Notes under the pieces: generated by a model | Databases searched by the model: none | Seen by the model: the letters and a program-made list of their open reading frames with translations, nothing else | What the model was told of the DNA's origin: nothing | In this document: piece by piece, positions 24,533 to 36,133 of the stretch | How the letters are laid out: every line of letters begins with the position of its first letter | How positions within the stretch are numbered: the first letter of the stretch is position 1 | Source of the DNA: Deuterostichococcus epilithicus | Lineage: Eukaryota > Chlorophyta > Trebouxiophyceae > Prasiolales > Stichococcaceae | Assembly: GCA_033439295.1 (NCBI GenBank) | Contig: JAVTLE010000015.1 | Coordinates: 186,001-250,000, forward strand | Direction: 5' to 3' | Length of the DNA stretch: 64,000 nt | Position numbers and translations under genes: made by a program

Positions 24533-26199
24533 GCCCAATTTCGAAACCTCTGAGTTTGCCCCACCACCTGCAATGCAGCACTGTGGCGCCGTGGCTGACG
24601 CATGGCGCCAAGTTGGCCGTACATAACAGCCTGCCCAAAAAGCGCCATCGTGTTGGAGCTGCAGCTCCACCAGCACGCCCCTATTCCGACCTGCTGCGCG
24701 CATGCAAGGCGAATGAGGCGTGGTGCTGCTGAACTCAGATCGAATCTATCAGCAGCACAGTTGACCGCAGCATCTGGCATCACAGCGTAAGCCCCGAAGG
24801 TATTGACACAATTCAACGGTGGTGACTGGCCCTGCGTGGCTTGACTTGGTCGCTGCCGGGGCAGCACGCTCTGCTGCACGGCTCGTGCGCCCCACAGACG
24901 ACGGAAGGGGCGCGGCAGGCGTCTCGCGCAGCATCATGATGGCAACGCGAGCAGTTTTGCGGCTGGGCAGGTTGCAATAGTTTGCCAGACGCACCAGGTT
25001 CAGCTGCGCTCGCGTGTTGCAGGAGGAGCTGGAACGGTAGCTTGCGGAACACGGCAGTAGCGCCGCCGAGGAGTGCTGCCGGTATGAGGCAAATTCTGAG
25101 TGGTATTCTCAGAGGTCGTCGCGAGCAGTAGTTGGTGCGGAAGGGCACTGGGAGGGAGGGCGCTGCTGCCAAATCTGCTCAATTGAGGGAGATCCACGTG
25201 ACTGTAGGGTTTGTCCGGGATCTTCGTTGAGACGTCTGCCATGTTCGTCAGCTTTTGGCAGACACTTTGTGCGCCTTCAGTTCACCTTGCAGTTCATGAT
25301 GGGCTGGTCTCAACGCGGGGCTCGTTGCAGGGCCGTATTGCGCCCCCTGGCTCTGAAAAATTCAGATCGGGTGCGGGGTTGGCCCTGCAACGGGTACAGA
25401 ATGCCTGGTGTTTCTCAGGCTTGTTCATTGCTGAATCAAGCCTGCGATCAAGCACAGTGAAGCACCTGCGCACCTGCAGCCCGGAACAACTTGCTTCGTT
25501 TATGGGACAAAGTCCATTGCTCACCGCTGGTGCAGCACTGCTAGATCTCAGGCTCAGGACATGAGCGGCACAGGTCTGGTCCGGCATCAACTGAGCTCTG
25601 GCTCGGCACTGACGCAGCTCAGGTCCAGCTCGTCATTTGTTCAATGTTGGCTCAGCAAATGAGTTCGGCTTTGGACCGGCTTCAGATCAGCACTGGTGCA
25701 GCATGCAGCCATGTCAGCATCAATCCAGCTCACAAATGGCTTTGAGCCAGCTTTGGGTCAGCACTGTCCAGCTTTGAGTCAGCTTTGAACCGGCTTTTGA
25801 TCCGGTCTGCACTGGCACAGCAGCGGCTCGGGTCTGCATTGGCACAGCACCGGCTCTTGGGGTCCAGATCGGCTGTGGGAAGATTTCATGTCGGCACTGG
25901 TCCATCTTTGATCAGTATCATTCGGCTTTGGAGCAGATGTGCTGCAGCTTGTAGTCAGATATGATTCAACCCGGCACCTTCATGGCATCGGGCTAGCACC
26001 GGATTGATATGATTCCGAGTCATCGGTCGTGTTTAGAAACACAGTCATTGTCTGGTTGAAGCGTCTTCATTGCCGCCTGCGATGTTGCCTTACCACAGCA
26101 GGCAGCGTGTGCGGCTACATGGAGACAATGAGACGACCTACCCATGTCACAACTCTCAATAGTTTGAATTGGAACTCCGTTTGCTGCAGCACACTCTGT
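24533..26199. other. Intergenic stretch with a degenerate direct-repeat patch
   Basis: No conserved coding motif. From about 25560 to 25900 the sequence is a degenerate array built on units such as GGCTCGGCACTGG and CAGCTTTG, listed separately. Confidence 0.45.
25560..25900. repeat. Degenerate minisatellite-like array
   Basis: Short imperfect units recur: CAGCTTTG(A/G)GTCAGC, CGGCTTTGGACCGG, and the pair GTCTGCACTGGCACAGCAGCG / GTCTGCATTGGCACAGCACCG at about 25807-25862. The units vary in length, so this is an old or degenerate array and not a young satellite. Confidence 0.55.
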
Positions 26200-29100
26200 T
26201 CATTTGTGTCCCCAATTGTTTCCGGGAGCGAACCAGTGCTTCGAGTGTGCGATGCTCGCGTCTGCCTGGACGTTGATATCTAATCCATCCTGCAAGTCCT
26301 TGCCGCCGTTGAAATACATCGTTGTTGCGGTAGACTCGCGTCTATGCGAGAACCTTGTCTTCGGTGTTGTCGCGTATGCGCAACATCAGGTTGCGCCACA
26401 ACTGGTTCGTCTCGTTGATCACGCCATCAGCCACCTGCTCATTGGACAGACTCGTGCGTTTGATCACTGACGAGGCCAGCGGCCCTGCTCAATAGTGCAA
26501 ACGATCATGGAGGCACTGCTTGCGACACTGTGTGTAATCGTTGCGTGATCAAACAGGCCAAGAACCTTCGTTCTGCGATATGTGACAAGCGTGATATAAT
26601 GCTCAGGAACGGGTTCAAGACGAGTCTCACCGTGCGATTCACAGGTCTGTTGCCATACGCAAAGGAGTTGATGATGGGCGCCTTGTAGTCTCTATACCAG
26701 ATGCGGATCCTTTCCAGCTGCCCCGGCATTACGCTGTGCACCAGCAGCCAATTATCATTGACACAGCCGCAAGGTTATGGTACAGGTTGTCTGTGTAACC
26801 CGAAATGCACATGCAGCAAAACTGGAATTCGTTGGGGGTCAGCGGGTGGTTGCTGGTACAGATCACGATCAATACATAAAGGAGCTGACGCCCTTCAACA
26901 TTGTTTGCATTGTGCCAAAAGATGCAACGGAACCTGCTGCACGTTGCTGATTGCCGCTGCTGAATACATGTTAGTAATAGTCTTACTCTGAGCGGCTTGT
27001 ATCTACGAGCAACCTCACGCATCAGCCAATCTGGCGCAGACTGACATCGTTACAATGTTGGGGATCAGATTATCCATGACGAGAATGATGTGGAATCCCA
27101 GCAGAGACTGGGATACAACGCACCGCTCAACGTCATTGATGTCGTCCAATTGCGGCGCCAGCGGGTCATCCGCCGTCACCGTGATGACCTGCGCACAGCA
27201 TTCACACAGCATTCATCGCAGGAGGGTTCTGAGTCCACGCACTAAGACACTGCAGTGTCCAATGTGCCATCCAGCTGCCGAACACGGTTCGTCGGTCACA
27301 TTCTGCGGGTGCTGATGGAGCTAGTGTTTGCATGCATTGCGCTACTTGATCCTTCGTAGGGTTGGGCCTTTTTTTCTTCGACATCATGCAGCAAACTTGT
27401 TCTATGTGTACTGGTAACCAGCATGAGGAGACAGCAGGCTGACCGGGTGCAACACAGCGTCACGTCCTTCAATCATCACCTCTCAGTGTACATACCTTCC
27501 AGTCAAGCTCGCCGGTGTCGATGAGGGCAAAAGCCCCCAACACCTTCGCGGCGTAGATCCCTCCACGGCGCAGCGTCCGACTGGAAAGGTCAATCACATC
27601 TGTGGGGTCGTTGTCGCCCTGCATCACACAGCCTGCCGTCTCGAGCCTTCTTAGTTCACGCAAGTGGGGTGAGGAAAAAGTGCCACAAGGTTCCCTGTTT
27701 GGCTGACTACAGACCAAGATAGCATGTCAGGCAGGCAGCGGCTGCAGGGATGTCATCCGCAATCGCCTCAAGCCTATTCAGATCTGCTGCATCTACACAA
27801 AATTGGAGTACTAGTGGTTGGCATATGCGAGCAAGCAGCTCGCCGTGTAGTTTCCCGCAATAGGGTCGCTGTATTCCGGATCCTCCCACGTCTGCGGGAA
27901 TGCGCCTGCAAATCGACGACATGACTGCGTCCAATGCGCATCGATGACAAGAGTGAAATATGATGCACTGAAGAGTGAAGTATGATGCACTGCCATGGTG
28001 TGCACCAGGTCATGATGGCGCACCATAGTTCCAGTTGTTGCGGATGACGCCGTGCACCTGCCGCCAGCAGGCAGGGCAGCACCTTGCTCTGGTAACATCT
28101 TGCGGGTTTTGAGAGACGGCATCTTCGCGCATGATGCCCGACCTATTGAGCTGCGCACCAGCAGTGCCTCGTACGACGCACTAGACGCGCAAGCAACTCT
28201 ACGGCCGAGCTCGGGGCATTGGAGGAAACATGTGTGAACATGGGTGGTTGGGCACCACGCAGATCCCCAGATACAAGCTGCTCGCCTGGGCCGGGTAGGA
28301 GCGCAGCGAGCCGTTGGCGAGGACGTCCTGAAACATGGGGTTGTGCCACTCCATGTCCTGCAACCAGTCCACGCCATCGCTCACGCCTGCTGCAGCCACT
28401 TGACGCCGGCAACATTGCTGTTGCTGCCGTGCGAGCAGCATCTGTGCGGGCAGCATCCCGGAGCAAGATCGACTTTGCTACTGCGCCGTCTGCATTCCTG
28501 TAGATGCAGGTGCACGCGCTACGTGTGCACACTGACAATGTGGCGATGGCAGCTCATCGGCAATGAGGAGAAGCAACTCGCCGTCGTGACCTCGATCTTG
28601 GGCCGAGTGAGCTTCGGAATCTCGATATAAATGTTGAAGAGCCCGTGACCGGCCACCAGCGGGATGTCATGCCACCAGCTGATGTTCCTCCCTGCACAAG
28701 CCATTTGTAGCATGTGTGGATTGACATCAGCTGAACGATAGCGTGCAGTAACTGACAGAGTCTATCATCAGTTCATTAATGGCCGTGTGCGGCAAACACA
28801 TGGGACTCAAACTCACCGTCCTTCTCCAGGTACAGTCTGTAAGCCAAGGTTCCTGGTGCACCCTATGTATAATTTCTGTTTGAGCGCCGTCATCTCTTTT
28901 AACAAAGGGTAGCAGGTACGCAACTGCACCTACCCTCCACACAATTTGATACAATATTATATGCATTGCATTCACCTCTACTCTAGTCGTGTAGTTCGCA
29001 TGAATGGCCGCTATCCGTCGACCCTGTGTCACATCGTGACTAGGTTCATCCTGAGTCTGGCAAACGTTGCATCAACCGTAATCGAGAAAATGTTTATGCA

Positions 29101-29274
29101 GCGCAATGATCATGCCGTGAGTTCAACTGCCAATTTTGTCGTGCCAATTCTTCTCTGACTGTGTGCCTGTGACAAGACAGCAGGTCGGCCAGCTGTTGCT
29201 GTCCTCAGAGCCGCCAGCAACACCACCAGCAGAAAAATCAGCGGCATCGCCATCCTGGAAGCCATAAGGATGTC
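26200..29274 (-). CDS. Soluble inorganic pyrophosphatase (family I) with N-terminal signal peptide
   Basis: Hydrolyses PPi to two phosphates with Mg2+. Exon 1 (start 29274, MASRMAMP) encodes a hydrophobic signal (LIFLLVVLLAALRTATA). Then come TLAYRLYLEKDG (about 28852-28818), ISWWHDIPL...FNIYIEIPKLTRPKIEVTT (about 28695-28585), HNPMFQDVLANGSLRSYPAQ (about 28345-28275), VHGVIRNNWNYG (about 28063-28027), FPQTWEDPEYSDP (about 27910-27848), GDNDPTDVIDL...LGAFALIDTGELDWK (about 27630-27498), VTADDPLAPQLDDINDVER (about 27190-27125), IRIWYRDYK...GNRPVNRT (about 26720-26632), LSNEQVADGVINETNQLW (about 26465-26355), and a last exon ending PGNNWGHK at TGA 26202-26200. The metal-binding signature GDNDPTDV is intact. 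The signal peptide suggests a secretory, vacuolar or acidocalcisome-like location (inference). Three of its introns appear to use GC donors. Confidence 0.85.
27941..27986. repeat. Short tandem duplication in a pyrophosphatase intron
   Basis: AGTGAA(A/G)TATGATGCACTG occurs twice in a row, about 20 bases each, with one difference. Confidence 0.6.
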
Positions 29275-30111
29275 GACGCAGCACCTAGTGCGCATCAGCA
29301 CCGGTAACGACTGAGACGAACTTTTGCGCTCAGGTTGGTCTGTTATCAGTTTCGGCGAATATTCGCTCCTGTTCTGGGACATTCAGGTGTCATACTACAT
29401 GTGCGGAATGTTTGGCGGGCTGTCATCCGGGCATGGAGGTTGTATGTCAATGCATATGCAGAAGCATTGCACCCGTTAAAACCAGCACAGCCAACATGAT
29501 ATCAAGAACTTGAACTTCCTCGTGGCAGCGCTCTTGCGGTGCTTGAATTAGGGTTGGACTGGGGCACGAATTATGAGCTGAACGAACCAGACAGCACCGT
29601 TAGTTCGTTGCAGACAAAATTGCTTAACACCAGCAGGGCCTGGCCTTGAGAAACCAGGTGCCATTAGCATGACCAGGGTTCCGTGCACTACCCTGCCTGA
29701 GGTGCCGTCTCATTAGCTGGCCCATCACGCTATGCACTGCGCACAGTCTAGGTACATGCACTCAGGGCGCAGCGGCAGGTGCGACGCTGGCTGCTCAAGA
29801 TCGCGCCCGGCACGACAGGCACTGCCTACAGTGCGTGGCTGCACGAGGGGCGGAACAGCCACCCCACCAATCAACCACCGTGACCGCTTCTGATCTGAGT
29901 AATGCGCCGGATTGCCAAGTGCACTTGGCTGGCCGCCAGCCTTGAGATGCCAACCGCCCGGCAGCCCTTGCTGCACCGACTCACTGCACGCACACGTGTG
30001 CCGTGCTCACTCGCCGGCCTGGTCCCGCTCGCTGGCTTCACTCCAGCCTCGTGCTGGCCTCAGCGCCGCCACGTCCCAAGCCGGCCAAGCTGCCCATCAG
30101 TGCCCGGTGTT
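29275..30111. other. Intergenic stretch between deacetylase stop and pyrophosphatase start
   Basis: It holds the 3' side of the deacetylase gene and the promoter side of the pyrophosphatase gene. I see no conserved motif, RNA gene or repeat. Confidence 0.45.
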
Positions 30112-33100
30112 TCACTCGCCCAGCTGGTCCCGTTCGTCGGCGAAAAACTCGTTGTCTCGCACCACCATGTGGTCCCGCGCGTACTGGCTCAGTCGCACAT
30201 CTGGGTCCCCCTCCTCCTCTATATCGTACTCCGGGATGTACGCCGGCGGCGGCACCTCCCGCATCTGCACGCCTGCGGATTCGGGTGCGGGGCGTCAACA
30301 CATGTGACGTCTCGCAACTTGCTGGCAGCGTCCATGTCTGGCGCGATGAGGGGTGTGCCCTCGGGCGACACCTGCCGCGCGTGCACGTCTGCAGGCGCAA
30401 CGTGCCAACTGGATGACAAGCGTGCACCCAGGGGCACCCCTGTGCATTTGGAGTCCTGTGGAATCGGATGTGCGACAGTCTGAGGTGGGATGACAGCAGG
30501 CCTGCAGCCTGTGCCAACAACAAGGTGGAACCTCAGGTGCCCTTCCAGCCGTCCGCAATCGTGTTCGCACTCCCGCCTGCCTGGCCTGGCAGCAGCGCTG
30601 TGCAAGGGTGCGGGCCCAACGGACTCTGCGGTGCAGCTCTGCAGCAGAAAAGGGCTGCAATGCATGTGGTGCACTAAGGTGCCACGCACCGGGTGCAGAG
30701 GAGCAAGCAGCGCAGGTTATCCAGCACCGCCTGGTAAATGTAGCTCGAAAGGCAATGGAATGCCTTTCGAACTGTTTCAGACGTGCTGCTTGTGCAAGTG
30801 CTGAAAGGGATTCGCACCGGGCGCGAAGGACAGCTGGCGCAGGTTTTCCAGCACGTCCCGCCGGATGCGCTCCACGTCCTGCTTCGTGTTCAGGTTGTCC
30901 ATCGACTTCTGCAGACGCACCTGCGGCAGAACGGCGGCATTCAGTGGCAGAGGTGTAGCGAGCGTTTGCATGAGGGGCGGCATCTCAGAGTCACCGGCTT
31001 TCAGGTTGTCCGCCGGCCCTGCGACCGCGCCTGCGGCAAGCGGGCAGCTCAGCGGCCGCTTTGTCTGGCTTGCGGGAGCGGCCCCAGGACAGAAATAGCT
31101 GTGCGCATGGCACACCATCCTTTTTCATTCACTATAAGCATAAACGGGAGCGCAGCTTTCACGCAGTGCCGGTGGTCGGGTGCAACGGCACCAGACAGCG
31201 TGCAAAGACCACTTGAAGCAAGCTTCGCAGCCTGCCTGTTGGAAAATACACAAGTTGAAACAAAACATGTAATCCTCGGACCGAAGCGCTCACATTGAGC
31301 CGGTGATCGGGAGCAAAGTAGTCGTAGTACTCGTGCGTGATGTCGGAGCGCGGAATTTCGTCCGGCAGCGCCGCATCGGCGTCCACCAACACCGCCGTCT
31401 CGTAGGTCCAGCAGCGCGCCACGTTGTTTTTCGTGTAGCCGCCGCCTGTGGCAGGTTGGCGACAAGCCTGTGAGGCAGCCTACGGTTGGTCTGCATCTGC
31501 ACCCACCAGCGTCACGGTTGATAAGTCCAGCAGCGCGCTGTGTCCTTGCAGCCGTCGCTTTGGTTAAGTACAGCCTAAGTGCCACAAATTCGGGCCCTCC
31601 AGCCATCGCTGCCGCAAAGTGGCGCCTCCACTTCTCTGCATGACAGTGGTGCCGCCGCTGACCCGCCAGCATCACAAATCGCCACCGCACGCCAAACCAG
31701 GCGCTCGGCACAGGGCGATCTTCTCGCAAACTTACAGCGTTTCTTATAACTGCGGCCGATGCCCGGCACCAGACGCATGCAAGTTTCGACAGCCGCGACT
31801 GCACTGCCAGCAATGAGCAGGGGTGGAGGGTGGGTGCCTTCATGGAGCGCACCTCCCCTCCCTCCACCAAGAGACTCAAGAGGCTGGCAAGAGAGACATG
31901 CAACCCAGATGGGAGCTCAAGGAGCCTGGGGAGCGCACCGCCGGTGACGAGCAGGGGCAGGTTGAAGCCCTTCACGAAGCGCACTGCCTCCGCATGGCCC
32001 GCGATCGACAGGTTGAAGCAGCCCAGCCGGTCGTTTGCCAGCGAGTCCGCGCCTGTTGTAGTTGAGGATCGCGCTGAGCAAATGCAGCATCGGCAGGCTC
32101 GTAGAGTGCTTCCGCCTTTGACGGGTCTGCACTCCTCGTGCAGTGATGCGTGAGGCAGTGCCGCGCTAGTTTAAATGCCTACCAATCATGGCAGCAGCTG
32201 TTGTACGCAGTCGCAACTGGCAGTCGCAACCTTGTTAATCTTCGACGAGGATTTCCTATGTCTATGTCTCAAAGCTCACGCAGTTGCCAACCCTACATCG
32301 ACAACCATGTGAAAAGTGCAGCGCCTGAAACATCGAAGAACATGGTGTACGCACCACACTGCAGCACCACGGCACCGGGCTGGAAGGTGTCGATGATAGC
32401 CTGCATGATGGGCTTGAACAGGCGGTGGAAGGTGGCGTCGTCGGTGCCGTCCCGCAGCGGCACATTGACGCTGTAGTACTTACCGTGCTTCTGCGACACG
32501 CAGCGTGGAGGAGCGTCGGCAACAGGGATGGTTCGACGAGGAAGGATCGAGCGTCTGTTCCGAGCACCCAGATGTGTGAGCATGCTGCGCAAGATGATGC
32601 ATGTGCAGGACACAGGTGGCCGCCGCGGCCGCCGCTGCTGCAGCAGCAGCAGGCGCAGCAGGCATCAGCTTTCGGGACCATGTGGTCGGACTACCAGGCT
32701 GCTGATAGGGGTATTTAAGGGTCTTTTAGAAACCCCTACTGCTGAGCCTTCGCTGCGGGCTGCCGGACTGCGATCTGTGGTGAAAGTATTACGGGCGCAC
32801 CTCGCCGACGTCCTTCAGGTCGCCGGTGCCGGGGAAGAAGAAGTCGCCGAATTTGTGGAAGCTCACCGTCAGCACCCTGGACGGCATGGCACACCTCTCA
32901 GATTGCCACATGCTCGCGGGGTCCTGTCGTTGTGCTGTGAGCGCATGGCAGAATCAGCTGCAGCGACGCCTCAGAGCCAGTGCACATGCCTCGAGCGCCA
33001 AGAGCGTTCGCCAGCCGCCGTGCAGCGCATCTGAGGCGCAACAGCCTGCACCTGTGGCGGCGGGTCTGCTCCTGCATGCTGGCGCTGTTGTTCTGTTCTA

Positions 33101-35219
33101 CTGCTGGTTGCTGGAACAGAGAGCAGCCCGTGGAGCACGGCTCTCTGTCCAGTAGGGGGCTCCCTCGGAGCCGTGGTGCGAGTCGACAAATCCCTCTCTT
33201 CTCTGGGCTGACTCGTCGATTCCAAGGCCACCACTGCCAATTGGTGGTGGAGAGGACGGCCTGTTCCACGCCGTTGCCGTGGCGCATATCCACGCAACTT
33301 CGATCTTTTTGCACTGCATTCTAGACCAAGTCAAACCTCTACAACAGCAGCGGCGCACCGGTCGGTGAGGTAGAAGGCTTCCTCCACGCCGTCGCCATGG
33401 TGCACGTCAATGTCGATGTACAGCACCCGCGCGTGCACCTTCAGCAGCTCCAATATGCCCAGCACCAGGTCATTGACGTAGCAGAAGCCGCTGGCCTGAC
33501 ACGCACACAAGCGCCACAGTTTCTTTGACAGCTTGCATCACAAAAAGATTTGCTTCCACCACCCTGTCGAGCAGCTCCAGTGCTTCCAGCACCAGGCTGT
33601 CGACACAACGAAAAGCCGCTTGTCTGCAATGAACAGGAGAAGGTGAGCATCAGCTCCAGGCATTTGATTCTTTGTAGACTAGCAGCAGGTCCAGGGTATC
33701 CAGCACTAGGTCGTGTTGACATGGCAGCAGCCGCTTGATTGGGCGCACGTGAAGCCGGCGCTGGAAGCGAAGGTCGAAGTAAGAGCGCAGATGAAACAAA
33801 TAAATTGCTCGAGGAAGATTGAGAAGTCTGTAGGTCTTCGCACCCTGTGGAATACTACAGGCCCGCCAAAGGGCCCCTGAGCAGTTGTGGGGAAAGACAA
33901 TTCCAGATTATGGGCAAGCGAATGTGTTTTAGGTGTGGCAAACGGCAGTTGCAAGCCCCACCTCAGACTTCTTGGCGTGGTGCAGGCCGCCAGCCCAGTT
34001 GATGGCGATGTCGGCCAAGCCGTCATTCAACTTCACAGCGCCGTCGACGGAGCCGCCAGCGGTGATGCGGCAGAAATCGAAGAGGTGGGGGAACACGGGG
34101 CAGTCCTCACCCAGGTTGAAGTGCACCAGCTGGGCGTGGTGATCCTACGACGACAAGGGCGCCGGCGCGTGTTTTTCATTGGTTATGTGGTTGAGTTGAC
34201 GGTAGCGGCAGCGGCAACCATTCCAGACTCAGACATTGTTGGACAGTTCGTTATGTACATTGCTCTTATCAACAGACAACGCCGAACTCTCTTGACCTGC
34301 TGGGTGCGCCTCGGCCATCAGATGCGCTCAGCCTTTCGGGCATTCTTGGGAAGGTACCCTTCGGTCGGCCCACAGTTGCAAGAGCAGGCATGCCAGTTCA
34401 GGTCCCTATTCCCCTGCAACCCTGATAGTCCACGCCGCTCCCACGCGTCCAGGGTGCTGCACCACAGAAAACTCCAGGTACTCGGTGCCGAATGGAAGCG
34501 TTAAACCCTGAAAACCTTCTGGGCGCACCTCTTGAGCCTCCGGAGATATTCGCTGCAGGAAGTCGAGGTACTCGGGGCTGTGGAACTGCGCCAGCTCCAC
34601 CAGGTAGCTCCGCCGCGGCCGCTGCAGGAGGGGGCAGCAGCACCAGGGTGGGCCTCCGCGGCCAAGCAGGCTGGCTGGCGCTGGGTGCGTCGCAAGGTGC
34701 ACTCACTTCAGGCGGGAGTGGGTGTTGCGACGGAGCAACGCGGATGTGTCATGTGTTATGACTACAGAGGCTACTGATAACTGCGGAGGCTACTATGTGA
34801 CAGGAACAGCTTCACGGCCGCCCAGTACTGCACTGGACGGAACAGAGCGGGGTGCCCCGGGAGGAACGCACATAGACCTCCATCTTGTCGTGCAGCCCGT
34901 AGCCCAGCACCAGCGAGTGCGTCATGCTCAGCCGGTGCGGCTTCATCGGGTGGTTGGGCCCGTAGTACATGGACCCCACCTCGCCTGCACAGGAGGTGTC
35001 CTCATTGGCGACTGCCAGTGTTCCACATGAACCCTGTGCCGCAGCATGCTACAGTGGTTTTGGCGTCAAGGTCACACAGCCAAGCACTGCAGACGGTCCG
35101 AAGAGCTGCTAGCCGCCGCAATGCATACCCATGGGAAAACCGCAGCAGTGCCTCCCGGGCCTGGACAGCAGCAGAGACTCACTGTCATAGAAGTACGCGA
35201 CCTTCTCCTTGCGGGGCAT
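30112..35219 (-). CDS. HDA9: Class I (RPD3/HDA9-like) histone deacetylase
   Basis: Zn-dependent lysine deacetylase, nuclear. Start at 35219 ([13 protein letters not shown]). Exons in order: [21 protein letters not shown] (about 34985-34880), [22 protein letters not shown] (about 34626-34530), [20 protein letters not shown]...[12 protein letters not shown] (about 34125-33965), [19 protein letters not shown] and [16 protein letters not shown] (about 33500-33365), [16 protein letters not shown] (about 32880-32800), [13 protein letters not shown]...VVLQCG (about 32480-32355), [13 protein letters not shown]...NLPLLVTGG (about 32055-31942), [15 protein letters not shown] (about 31450-31310), [10 protein letters not shown] (about 30925-30805), [14 protein letters not shown] (about 30265-30112). 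The charge-relay HH, the zinc ligands DxDxHHG and the later Asp are present. The N-terminus and the QM(R/Q)EVPP...YIP tail match plant HDA9 better than HDA6/19. It ends ERDQLGE at TGA. It lies divergent to the PWR-like gene. Confidence 0.9.
33252..33423 (-). repeat. Deacetylase active-site exon and decayed copy
   Basis: The exon segment at about 33370-33423 encodes [14 protein letters not shown]. About 120 bases downstream on the coding strand, at 33252-33305, lies a copy whose frame reads [12 protein letters not shown]. The alignment runs over about 50 bases with conservative changes. Confidence 0.65.
33437..33735 (-). repeat. Three tandem copies of a deacetylase exon segment
   Basis: The real exon segment at about 33437-33500 encodes [18 protein letters not shown]. 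Two copies follow in the upstream intron, at about 33565-33628 and 33677-33738, spaced about 112-128 bases. Each keeps the CAGCACCAGG/CAGCACTAGG core and the AGCCGCT block on the plus strand. Both copies are decayed. Confidence 0.65.
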
Positions 35220-36133
35220 GGCGGCGCGGCTGCAGCGGCGCCGGCCGGCGGGGGCAGCTGGCGGCCGTCGTCTCGCCGGTGCGTGCGGGCGGGGCTGCGC
35301 ACAGCCCTGGGGCGTGGAATCACCGCATGCCGGCCTGGCGCCGCCCTCCGCACCCCGGCCACGACTGTGCTGCGCTGTCAGCGACGCGGCGGGTACCGGG
35401 AGTCTTGGGCACCGCTTTCAGCGGTGCGCCTGGAGCGCCGGCGGTCTGGCCCTTGCAGCCTGCAGAGCAGCTGCTCCCGGGAACTCCGGCAAAGACGGGA
35501 GTCAGGCGGGGCACGGCGCTGCCGCGCTGCCAAGCAGTCAATGACGAGTAGCGATGGGGATTCGGGACGGTCGCATGTGTGGGACTGGCTACGGCAGCGC
35601 AACACGAGAGCAGGAGACGGCAGCTATGGTTGAGTTGTAGGCCTGCAAGGGTGGGGCACGTGACTGGCACTACCTCGCGTGAAATATAAGCGCGAAGCTG
35701 CTCGCCGCGACCCTAAGCTCCAGGACTTCTGCAGCCAGTACGGCGTCGCAGTGTGTAATCGGCAGAATAAGTGCTGGTTGCTAAATCTGTTGCTGGTACG
35801 GCAGGTTCAAAAACCCTGGAAGCAGGAAACAGCAGCGCCTTAACACGCTTAGATGGCCGGACAGAAAGCGCAGTCGTGGGCCGTCATACGGCCTCTGTAG
35901 TCATACAGACAAGCTGCTGGAAGAGCATATGTCAGCCGCACGCCCCCGAGCGGCGCCTGCGTGCCGCATGGCTTAGCCTTAGTGACGGGTCCAGCCGGGC
36001 TTCACCGGCGCTGCAGATGTCGGACAGGCAGCCTGACCGCTGGGCCGGCCAGGTGTGAGCTCCTACAGCTTTAAATGCCGCTAATGATGTTCGAAAACCG
36101 CTGCATCGGCGCCTGTGTTCACAGTACTACACG
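35220..36133. promoter_or_regulatory. Divergent promoter region between the HDA9-like and PWR-like genes
   Basis: Head-to-head starts (minus 35219, plus about 36134) leave about 0.9 kb. I see no TATA box or obvious operator. A shared promoter is inferred from layout alone. Confidence 0.4.
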
